The position numbers and the translations under genes are program-made. The notes under the pieces were generated by a model. It did no database searches. It was not told where the DNA came from and worked only from the letters and a program-made list of their open reading frames with translations. A stretch of DNA of 64,000 bases. It comes from Streptomyces avidinii (GTDB taxonomy: Bacteria > Actinomycetota > Actinomycetes > Streptomycetales > Streptomycetaceae). The DNA is taken from NCBI RefSeq assembly GCF_014650695.1, contig NZ_BMVL01000001.1, forward strand, positions 517,563-581,562. The letters run 5' to 3'. Below, piece after piece: positions 45,167-52,702 of this stretch (position 1 is the first letter of the stretch; each line of letters begins with the position of its first letter).

Positions 45167-48100
45167 CCACCGCATGGCGCCGGTGGGCGGACGGTGACGC
45201 CAGGGCCCTGATCGAATACGTCCAGCGCCGGCGCCAGGGCGAGAACACGCACGGGACACCGGCCGACCTGCTCGGCACCAGCATGCCCGCTCCCGGCGTC
45301 GGGCCCCCGCTGGCGCGTGCGCGTTCCCTGTACGAGGCCTTCGCCGCCGCCGGCGTCCAGTACGCCGACGAGCCGACCACCAGCGACCCCGGCCGACAGA
45401 CGGTCCGGCCGCCCGACCAGGTCCTCAGCCGCCCGCGCCACGGCACCTGCCTGGACCTGGCGGTCGCGTTCGCCGGAGCCTGCCTGGACGCCGGGGTCCA
45501 TCCGCTGGTCATCGTCCTCTCCGGCGCCCGGCCCGGCGATCCGGCCCACGCACTGGTGGCCGTATGGCTCGACGGCGACTGGTCCAACCGGGCCCACCGC
45601 GACTACCGCATCACCGAAGAGGACCCCGACTGGACGACGCTACCGGCGGACTTCGTCGACCAGCTAGCCGAAGACGGGGAATCCGGCGGCGCGTTCCTCG
45701 CCGTCGACATCACCGGGGTCGCCGCCCGCGCCGACGCGGTCGACCCCAGGCGGCGCGAACGCCAGACCTGGGATCAGGCCGTCGCGCACGGCACGGAACT
45801 GCTCCGCGGGGCGGCCGAGGACCGCTGGAAGGTGACGCTCGACGTCGGGCTGGGATACGAACAGACCGAACCCCACCCGCTGCCCCACCGGCCCACCACG
45901 GACGTGCTCGCTCCGCCCTATCTCCCGGTTCCGCAGGACGAGGGACACGACAGCGGCCCGCTGCGCCTCCTGTGGGCCCGCCACGACGCCATCCGCTACC
46001 ACCCCAGGGACGAACTGGACTTCCTCCGCGACTGGTTCCAGGCACCGGACCCGCTCGGGCCGCGGACCCGGATCGCACTGCTCCACGGCGTCGGCGGGGC
46101 GGGCAAGACCCGCCTGGCGGCGGAGCTGGCTCATCAGCTCGCGGCCACGAACTGGTACACCGGCTTCCTCGTCCGTGATCCGGATTCCCTTGACCGGGCC
46201 TGGCTGGGCGACGTCGAGTCACCGTTGCTCGTGGTGGTCGACTACGTGGAGGACCGCAAGTCCGCCGACGTCATCAACGTCCTGCGCACACTGCGCCACC
46301 GGACGGCCCCCACCTGCCTGCTGCTGACCGCGCGCACCGTGAGCGGCTGGTGGGAGGAGGAGATCGCGGTGGCCCTCAAGGAGGACGGGCATCCGTACGT
46401 CCTGCACGACAGCGCGCTGCAGGCCCGCCACCCGCGCCAGACCGGCGTCTACCGTTCGGCGCTGCGCTCCTTCGGCGGATCCGAGCTGGCCGCTCTGGGC
46501 CACCAGCCGCCCCCGGACCCGAACTCGGGCCGGTGGACCACGCTGGACCTGGTGATGCTGGCCTGGCTCGACGCCCAGCCGGAGGACACCGGCAAGACGC
46601 CGGACTCGGAGGAGAAGCTCTACGAGAAGATCCTCGACCACGAAATGGGCTACTGGGTACGGGCGTACCAGTCCCAGATCGGCAAACCGTCGAAGCGGAC
46701 GAAGGCGATCCTGCGCGAGGCGGGCGCCTGCCTCAGCCTCGTGGCGCCGACGGAGGAACGCCTCGACCACACGCTGAACGCGATCGGTGAGCTCTCCGCC
46801 GACGCCGGCCGCCGCGACCAGATAGCGGCGCTCTTCGCGGACCTCCTGCCGTCAGCCCCGGAGGACGGCACGCTGGCGGTCCGGCCGGACCCGCTGGGCT
46901 CCCATCTGGCGGCCGGCGTCTTCGGCGCCGACCACGACCTGCTCCGACGGTGTCTGGGCGCGGCGGACACCCAGGAGCGGCTGAACGCGTGCGTGAGCGT
47001 GTCCCGCTTCTCCAAGGCGGACGGCGGAACCACCGCGACGGCCGTGGCGCAGGTCGCCCTGGACACGGTCCCCGACTTCTGGCGGCCGGCCCTCGCGGTG
47101 GCGAGCACGCAGGGCGGCGTGTTCGTCCGGGCACTGGAACGGCTCGCGGCAGCCGAAGGAACGCCCCTGCCCCTGGCAGAACTGGCCGCCACGGTGCCCT
47201 CGGGCCACAGCAACCTACGCGGCCTCGCATTGATCGCCACCGAGGGATCGCAACCGGAGGACTCCTCCGACCTCTCCGAATCGGGCCGGGCCTCCCGGGC
47301 GGTGTGGCTGAACAACCTCTCGGTTCGGCAGAGCGAGACCGGGGACAACGCCGCCGCTCTGGCCTCCATCACCGAGGCCGTCCAGATCTACCGCGGCCTC
47401 GCCGAACGGGATCCCGAGACCTTCCTCCCCTACCTCGCCGGATCCCTCAACAACCTCTCCAGCCGGCAGAGCGAGCTCGGTGACCACACGGCGGCGCTCG
47501 CCACGATCACGGAGGCCGTCGAGATCCGCCGGACCGTGGGCCAGGACAACCCCTCCCGCCTCCCCGACCTCGCCTCCGCCCTCAACAACCTGTCCGTCCA
47601 GCAGAGCAACACCGGCGACCGCACAGGAGCCCTGACCTCCATCACCGAAGCCGTCGAGATCCGCCGGACCCTCAGCCGCGACGACTCCCGCTTCCTCGCC
47701 GGGCTCGCCGGTTCGCTCAACAATCTCGCCAATCAGCAGAATGACAACGGCGACCGCACAGGAGCCCTGACTTCCAGCACCGAAGCCGTGAAGATCTACC
47801 GCGCCCTCACGCGAGACGACCCCGCCGCCTTCCTCCCCGACCTCGCGTCGGCCCTCAACAACCTCTCCATCCAGCAGGGCGCCACGGGAGACCGCACGGC
47901 GGCCCTGGACTCCTGCACCGAAGCCGTGAGCATCTACCAGGCACTCGCCGAGGGAAACCCGGGCGCTTTCCTTCCCTACCTCGCCGCCTCCCTCAACAAC
48001 GTCGCCGTGCAGCAGAGCAACACCGGCGACCGAGCAGGGGCCCTGGCCTCCAGTACCGAGGGCGTCGCGCTCTACCGCATGCTGGCCACGGACAATCCGG

Positions 48101-50640
48101 GCGCATTCCTCCCCGACCTCGCCGCCTCCGTCAACAACCTGTCCGTCCAGCAGAGCAACACCGGCGACCGTGCCGGGGCCCTCGCGACGATCACCGAAGC
48201 CGTCCAGCTCTACCGGACCCTGGCCGCCGACAACCCGGCGGCTTCCCTCCCCCACCTCGCCGGGTCCCTGAACAACCTCTCCATCCGGCGGGGCGAGATC
48301 GGCGACCGTGCCGGGGCCCTCGCGACGATCACCGAAGCCGTCCAGCTCTACCGCAGGCTCGCCACCGAGAACGCGGCGGCCTTCCTCCCCGACCTCGCCT
48401 CCGCCCTCAACAACCTCGCCGTCCAGCAGGGCGAGATCGGCGACCGTGCCGGGGCCCTCGCGACGATCACCGAAGCCGTCCAGCTCTACCGCACGCTCGC
48501 CACCGAGAACGCGGCGGCCTTCCTCCCCGACCTCGCCTCCTCCCTCAACAACCTCGCCGTCCAGCAGAGCGAAGCCGGAGACAGGGCTGCGGCCCTGGCT
48601 TCCAGCATCCGAGCGGTCGAGCTCTACCGCACGCTCCCCCGCGACAATGCGGCGGCCTTTCTCCCGGACCTCGCCTCCGCCCTCAACAACCTCTCGATCC
48701 AGCAGCGCAACAGCGGCGACCCTGCGGGGGCCCTCGCAACGAGCACCGAAGCCGTCCAGCTCTACCGCACCCTGGCCAACAAGAACCCGGGCGCCTTCCT
48801 CCCCAACCTCGCCGGATCCCTCAACAACCTCTCGACCCAGCAGGGCAACACCGGCGACCCTGCGGGGGCCCTCGCAACGAGCACCGAAGCCGTCCAGCTC
48901 TACCGCACCCTGGCCAACAGCAACCCGGGCGCCTTCCTCCCCAAACTCGCCTCCGCCCTCAACAACCTCTCGACCCGGCACACCGGCGACCCTGCGGGGG
49001 CCCTCGCAACGAGCACCGAAGCCGTCCAGCTCTACCGCACCCTGGCCGACAGCAACCCGGGCGCCTTCCTCCCCAACCTCGCCGGATCCCTCAACAACCT
49101 CGCCAACAAGCAGAGCGAGAAGGGCGACCACAGCGCGTCCCTGATCTCCAGCACCGAAGCCGTAGCCATTCGCCGCACCCTGGCGGCTGAGAACCCGGGC
49201 GCCTTCCTGCCCGACCTCGCCGGATCCCTCAACAACCTGGCCAACAGGCAGAGTGCCACCGGCGACCGTGCGTCGGCGCTCGTGACGATCACCGAAGCCG
49301 TCCAGCTCTACCGCGCCCTGGCCGCCGAGAACCCGGGAGCCTTCCTCCCCGACCTCGCCAAATCCCTCAACAACCTCGCTCTTCAACAAGCGGTCGTCGG
49401 CGACCGGTCGGCCGCCTTTCGCTCTGCAGCCGAGGCTACAGAGATCGTCCGCGGTCTCGCCCAGGCCAACCCCACAGCGTTCCTGCCCCTCCTCGCCGCG
49501 TCCCTCGACACCCTCTACATGAACGGGCACGAAAGCGTGACCGAGGCTCTGCACATATCCGAGGGGGTCCTCCCGGTGCTCCCTTCAGGGCAGCAAGCCG
49601 AGCTCCTCGCGCGCCGTGCAGGGTGGCGCGCCACCCTCGGCGACCACGCCGGTACGGTGGCCGATCTACTGACTGCCATCGCATGCGCAGAGGCCACGAA
49701 CGACCCGGTGGACATGGGGCTGGCCCGTCGCGCCGTCCGGGGTCTCGTGTCCGCCCTGGAGCAGGACACGTCGAGGCGGCACATCCTCGACCAGCTTCCG
49801 TCCAACCTGCCGGACTGGTCGCGGGAAGACCTTTCCGATGAGGCCGTCGAGCTGTTCAACAAGTGGCTTTCCCAGCCAAGTCTGAAGGGCCGGGCCGACC
49901 TCCTCGAGCACCAGTACCCGACCCTCGCGGCCCCCGAGACACACCGCGTCCTTCGCCTCGCGTGCAGCCTCTACCCGGAAGCATCCGGACTGAGCAGCCT
50001 GGTCAACCTGCTCGACCTGGCGGCCGAGCAGGGGCTCGCCAAGGTCCTGGGCGATCTCCGTCGTTTCGACACCACGACGGCCCTGGTCCACGACTGGCTC
50101 GCCACTCCGTCGTGGCAGGACGACATGGAGTATCTGGTTCGTCATCCCGACCTGCTGAATGACCCGCTCGTACGGGCGCTGCTCTCGCAATGGAGCGGAG
50201 ACCTCGCGTCGCTCCAGCATCTGGGCATCCTCCGCCTCGGCGACCTGCTCCCGCTGCCGGACGTCTACGACATCGTCACCGACCCGTCCACCGCGAACGA
50301 CACCGCCATGACCTTCATCGACGAGGGTCGGCCCGAGGTCCTGCCCTTCCTGTTGGCCGCGGCCCCGGACCTGCAGGAGGCGCCGTTCACCGCGCCCTAC
50401 CTCCTCGCCGTCCTTCGCCTCTTCGAAGAAACGACTCCCCCGTCGCCCGAGCCGCCACCTGCCCCGGAACTCATCACGCAGGCCGCCGCTCAGGGCTCCG
50501 AAGTCCAACGCGGAGCCGGCGCGGCGCGGCTGCGGCGGCTGGCGCAGCGACGCCCGGAACACAGCGCCGCGCTCCTCGAACTCGCCGATCTGCTCGTCAG
50601 TGCCGTCCCTGCCGCGGAATCCGTCCGTGACACCCGGTGA
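45163..50640 (+). CDS. Giant transglutaminase-like/STAND NTPase/TPR protein, gene 2 of the operon
   Basis: An 1825-aa multidomain protein. Residues about 45-190 look like a papain/transglutaminase fold: Cys96 in RHGTCLDLAVAFAGACLDAG, His129 in DPAHALVAVW, and candidate Asp182 in FLAVDITGV. A STAND-type P-loop NTPase follows: Walker A GVGGAGKT (309-316), Walker B LLVVVDY (Asp360), sensor-like LLLTART (386-392), with a helical arm to about 700. Residues 716-1447 are 16 tandem 46-residue TPR units. The last 378 residues are helical and unrecognised. It is coupled by overlaps to both neighbours. I infer a signal-sensing switch, with TPRs as sensor and NTPase as the trigger. Confidence 0.9.
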   Translation: MTTAWRRWADGDARALIEYVQRRRQGENTHGTPADLLGTSMPAPGVGPPLARARSLYEAFAAAGVQYADEPTTSDPGRQTVRPPDQVLSRPRHGTCLDLAVAFAGACLDAGVHPLVIVLSGARPGDPAHALVAVWLDGDWSNRAHRDYRITEEDPDWTTLPADFVDQLAEDGESGGAFLAVDITGVAARADAVDPRRRERQTWDQAVAHGTELLRGAAEDRWKVTLDVGLGYEQTEPHPLPHRPTTDVLAPPYLPVPQDEGHDSGPLRLLWARHDAIRYHPRDELDFLRDWFQAPDPLGPRTRIALLHGVGGAGKTRLAAELAHQLAATNWYTGFLVRDPDSLDRAWLGDVESPLLVVVDYVEDRKSADVINVLRTLRHRTAPTCLLLTARTVSGWWEEEIAVALKEDGHPYVLHDSALQARHPRQTGVYRSALRSFGGSELAALGHQPPPDPNSGRWTTLDLVMLAWLDAQPEDTGKTPDSEEKLYEKILDHEMGYWVRAYQSQIGKPSKRTKAILREAGACLSLVAPTEERLDHTLNAIGELSADAGRRDQIAALFADLLPSAPEDGTLAVRPDPLGSHLAAGVFGADHDLLRRCLGAADTQERLNACVSVSRFSKADGGTTATAVAQVALDTVPDFWRPALAVASTQGGVFVRALERLAAAEGTPLPLAELAATVPSGHSNLRGLALIATEGSQPEDSSDLSESGRASRAVWLNNLSVRQSETGDNAAALASITEAVQIYRGLAERDPETFLPYLAGSLNNLSSRQSELGDHTAALATITEAVEIRRTVGQDNPSRLPDLASALNNLSVQQSNTGDRTGALTSITEAVEIRRTLSRDDSRFLAGLAGSLNNLANQQNDNGDRTGALTSSTEAVKIYRALTRDDPAAFLPDLASALNNLSIQQGATGDRTAALDSCTEAVSIYQALAEGNPGAFLPYLAASLNNVAVQQSNTGDRAGALASSTEGVALYRMLATDNPGAFLPDLAASVNNLSVQQSNTGDRAGALATITEAVQLYRTLAADNPAASLPHLAGSLNNLSIRRGEIGDRAGALATITEAVQLYRRLATENAAAFLPDLASALNNLAVQQGEIGDRAGALATITEAVQLYRTLATENAAAFLPDLASSLNNLAVQQSEAGDRAAALASSIRAVELYRTLPRDNAAAFLPDLASALNNLSIQQRNSGDPAGALATSTEAVQLYRTLANKNPGAFLPNLAGSLNNLSTQQGNTGDPAGALATSTEAVQLYRTLANSNPGAFLPKLASALNNLSTRHTGDPAGALATSTEAVQLYRTLADSNPGAFLPNLAGSLNNLANKQSEKGDHSASLISSTEAVAIRRTLAAENPGAFLPDLAGSLNNLANRQSATGDRASALVTITEAVQLYRALAAENPGAFLPDLAKSLNNLALQQAVVGDRSAAFRSAAEATEIVRGLAQANPTAFLPLLAASLDTLYMNGHESVTEALHISEGVLPVLPSGQQAELLARRAGWRATLGDHAGTVADLLTAIACAEATNDPVDMGLARRAVRGLVSALEQDTSRRHILDQLPSNLPDWSREDLSDEAVELFNKWLSQPSLKGRADLLEHQYPTLAAPETHRVLRLACSLYPEASGLSSLVNLLDLAAEQGLAKVLGDLRRFDTTTALVHDWLATPSWQDDMEYLVRHPDLLNDPLVRALLSQWSGDLASLQHLGILRLGDLLPLPDVYDIVTDPSTANDTAMTFIDEGRPEVLPFLLAAAPDLQEAPFTAPYLLAVLRLFEETTPPSPEPPPAPELITQAAAQGSEVQRGAGAARLRRLAQRRPEHSAALLELADLLVSAVPAAESVRDTR
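47308..49503 (+). repeat. Sixteen tandem 138-bp repeats coding TPR units
   Basis: Units start at 47308, 47446, 47581, 47716, then every 138 bp to 48958, then 49090, 49228 and 49366. Three units are 3-6 bp shorter but keep frame. The consensus protein unit begins LNNLSVQQSNTGDRAGAL and continues ATITEAVQLYRTLA, then ENPGAFLPDLAGS. Units 8-9 and 11-13 are nearly identical in DNA sequence, pointing to recent duplication or gene conversion. Unit 17 (from 49504) is degenerate. Confidence 0.95.
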
Positions 50641-51622
50641 GGCGCTGCCCGCCGCCGCGGACCCCACACGCGCCCTGTCCCTGCCCGAGATCACCTACCT
50701 GAACAACGTAGGTGCGCTCTTCCGCTCCGCGCCCGGTTACCGGGCGTCCCAGGACGCGCTGGACACGGCCCTGCGGGCGGCGGAGCGGTTCCGTGCCGAA
50801 GGGGTGGCCTGGCCGGAGATCACGCGTGCCCTCGGCATCCCGCAGGACGAACTGCGCCACCGATTGGCGGAGACCACCCGGAAGCCGCACCCGGGCCTCC
50901 CCGCCCCGGGGGTGCCGGCCACGCGGACGCACTGGCACGCGCCCCCCTTCGCGGGGCTGATGGACCAGCAGGGTTCGTCCTCGATCTCCACACCGTCGCC
51001 GCAGAGCTTCTTCTCCCCCACCCCCACCCCGTCGCCGGCCTACGAGGCGAACGTGATCACACCCTCGGCCCTCACCAGACGGCTGCTCTTCATCGCGGGC
51101 GATCCCCGGCCCGGGCGCAACAACTTCGGCCCCGAGGTGGCCGAGATCCGGGCCGTGCTCTCCGGGAGCTACGTCGGCGTGACGGAGATGTCGTCCGCCT
51201 CACTCGCCGAGTTCAGTCCCGCCCTGGACCTCCACGCCCCCGCGGCCCTGCACGTCGCGGCCCACAGCTCCTTCGGGGGGATCCACCTCACCCAGGCGGG
51301 CGGCGACCTGTGCGTCGCCCTGGAGGCTTTCGTCGAGCAGATCGCCCGGGTGCGCCTCCCGCCGCGGCTGGCCGTGCTGAACTTCTGCCACTCGTCCGCG
51401 CTGGCCGCCGAGATGGCCCGCACCGTCACCACGGTGATCGGCTGGCCCCATTCCCTGAGCGACCACGAGGCCCGGACGTTCACCGGCCAGCTGTACCGGT
51501 CCCTGGTCACGCGGCGCTCGGTCGGCGAGAGCTGCAAGGACGCGGAGGCGGCTCTGGCGGGGCCGCACCCGGACGCCCCTCCACCCGACCTCTACGGCTC
51601 GGCCGTGACCCACGTCTTCTGA
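50627..51622 (+). CDS. CHAT-domain (caspase-like) protease, gene 3 of the operon
   Basis: A 331-aa protein. The N-terminal part (residues about 18-85) is helical and contains an HTH-like segment, GVAWPEITRALGIPQDELRHRL. A Ser/Pro linker follows (about 117-140). The C-terminal domain (about 150-331) is CHAT-like: His213 in LHVAAHSSFGG and Cys254 in LAVLNFCHSSALA form the dyad, and GWPHSLSDHEARTFTGQLYRSLV matches the segment after the catalytic Cys in these caspase relatives. GTG 50627 overlaps the end of the NTPase gene by 14 bp; GTG 50600 is an alternative. No own ribosome-binding site is clear. It is the likely protease effector of the operon. Confidence 0.85.
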   Translation: MTPGEALPAAADPTRALSLPEITYLNNVGALFRSAPGYRASQDALDTALRAAERFRAEGVAWPEITRALGIPQDELRHRLAETTRKPHPGLPAPGVPATRTHWHAPPFAGLMDQQGSSSISTPSPQSFFSPTPTPSPAYEANVITPSALTRRLLFIAGDPRPGRNNFGPEVAEIRAVLSGSYVGVTEMSSASLAEFSPALDLHAPAALHVAAHSSFGGIHLTQAGGDLCVALEAFVEQIARVRLPPRLAVLNFCHSSALAAEMARTVTTVIGWPHSLSDHEARTFTGQLYRSLVTRRSVGESCKDAEAALAGPHPDAPPPDLYGSAVTHVF

Positions 51623-51740
51623 ACCCCGCGGCCGCCCGCGGTGAGGAGAAGGGGCGGAAACGACATGTGTCCCGCCCGGAAAGTCCGGGCGGGACACACG
51701 TGCCGACGGGCCAGAACGTTTCTCCTGACCTGCTGCGCTG

Positions 51741-51814
51741 TGGGGCGGGTGGGACTCGAACCCACGGCCGACGGATTATGAGTCCGCTGCTCTAACCGGC
51801 TGAGCTACCGCCCC
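51741..51814 (-). tRNA. tRNA-Met (CAU anticodon)
   Basis: 74 nt, with no CCA encoded. The acceptor stem GGGGCGG pairs with CCGCCCC, the D-arm is AGCTCAGCCGGTTAGAGC, the anticodon loop is CTCATAA, and the T-arm carries GGTTCGAGTCC. The CAU anticodon also fits the lysidine-modified tRNA-Ile2; elongator Met is the more likely reading. Confidence 0.9.
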
Positions 51815-51968
51815 TTCACGGCGTGGCGCGTACACGTGTGCGCGCCGTCTGCCGCAGCATAGCCGCTCATACGATCTCCTGCCTCGGATGCCTCGCATGA
51901 TCGGCTTCGCCTGTTCAGAGAGACCGCGCTGAAGGCTGTCCGGTTCCCGGACGGGGCGACAAAGAAAA

Positions 51969-51994
51969 GAAGAGGACCCCGTGGGGCCCTCTTC
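51969..51994 (-). terminator. Terminator downstream of the tRNA-Asn pair
   Basis: GAAGAGG (51969-51975) and CCTCTTC (51988-51994) form an arm with a further CCCC/GGGG pairing inside and one A-C mismatch. It lies 11 bp past the 3' end of the nearer tRNA-Asn. Confidence 0.6.
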
Positions 51995-52004
51995 TTCTTC
52001 CTTG

Positions 52005-52077
52005 CTCCCCCGGCTGGACTCGAACCAGCAACCCTCCGGTTAACAGCCGAATGCTCTGCCAATTGAGCTACAGGGGA
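52005..52077 (-). tRNA. tRNA-Asn (GUU anticodon), copy 1
   Basis: 73 nt. Acceptor TCCCCTG pairs with CGGGGGA (one G-T), discriminator G; the D-arm is AGCTCAATTGGCAGAGC, the anticodon loop is TGTTAAC, and the T-arm contains GGTTCGAGTCC. It lies 5 bp from a second tRNA-Asn. Confidence 0.93.
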
Positions 52078-52082
52078 CCGCG

Positions 52083-52155
52083 CTCCCCCGACTGGACTCG
52101 AACCAGTAACCTGCCGGTTAACAGCCGGCTGCTCTGCCAATTGAGCTACAGGGGA
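52083..52155 (-). tRNA. tRNA-Asn (GUU anticodon), copy 2
   Basis: 73 nt, the same anticodon loop and acceptor stem as copy 1. It differs in the anticodon stem, the variable region and the T-stem, with compensatory changes, so both copies look functional. It is transcribed first of the pair. Confidence 0.93.
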
Positions 52156-52300
52156 TTGCTGCGGTGCATCGAACAGCCCACCTCCGGCCTTGCCGGGGGG
52201 CGAGTGCCCGTTGCGAGTCATAGATTAGCGCAAGCAGGGGGGTGCTCCGCCAATCGGTTTCACCAGCGGGCCGGGCACCACACGACGAAGGGTGGCAGGC

Positions 52301-52606
52301 ATGCGGTACAAGGTCACGTTCGTGGTCGGACTGGCCCTCGGGTACGTGCTCGGAACCCGGGCCGGACGCGAGCGCTACGAGCAGCTACGGAAGTCCGCAC
52401 GGCAGATCGCGCAGAACCCCGCGGTGCGCAACGCCGCCGAGACCGCCGGCCAGACCGGGCGCGAGTTCGCCGGGAAGGCCTTCACCGCGGTGAGCCAGAA
52501 GGTCGGCGACGCCGTCCCGGACTCGATCACCGGGCGGGTACGCGGACTGCGCGACCGGATCGGTGGCGGCGGCGCCGACGACGACTGGGGCACCAGCAAC
52601 ACCTAG
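52301..52606 (+). CDS. YtxH-like small membrane protein
   Basis: A 101-aa protein with one N-terminal hydrophobic segment containing a glycine zipper (YKVTFVVGLALGYVLGTRAGRERYEQLRKSARQ), the YtxH-type pattern. The rest is an amphipathic helix with repeated Ala/Gln/Val heptads and a Gly/Asp-rich tail. It is probably anchored in the cytoplasmic membrane. ATG 52301 has GAAGGGTGG about 6 nt upstream; an in-frame GTG at 52292 lies too close to that site. Confidence 0.85.
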   Translation: MRYKVTFVVGLALGYVLGTRAGRERYEQLRKSARQIAQNPAVRNAAETAGQTGREFAGKAFTAVSQKVGDAVPDSITGRVRGLRDRIGGGGADDDWGTSNT

Positions 52607-52702
52607 ACCCACAGGTCCGCGCGCCGGGGCCCACGGGATCCATGAGGTTCCGGGGGCTCCGGAGCGGTCGAGACCGGCCCCGCGTGCGGCAGAATCCTCC
52701 AC

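Noticed and set aside
47308..49503. CRISPR array
   Set aside because: Repeats are 138 bp, contiguous without spacers, and code in frame for TPR units.
47215..49554. A 779-codon minus-strand frame rich in EVVEGGGEVGEEG repeats
   Set aside because: Its repeats are the antisense image of the TPR units; codon positions favour the plus strand, and it has no start context.
51742..52155. Attachment-site duplication of a tRNA by an integrated element
   Set aside because: The two tRNA-Asn copies are full-length and differ by paired changes, and no integrase gene is near, so a simple tandem gene pair is more likely.
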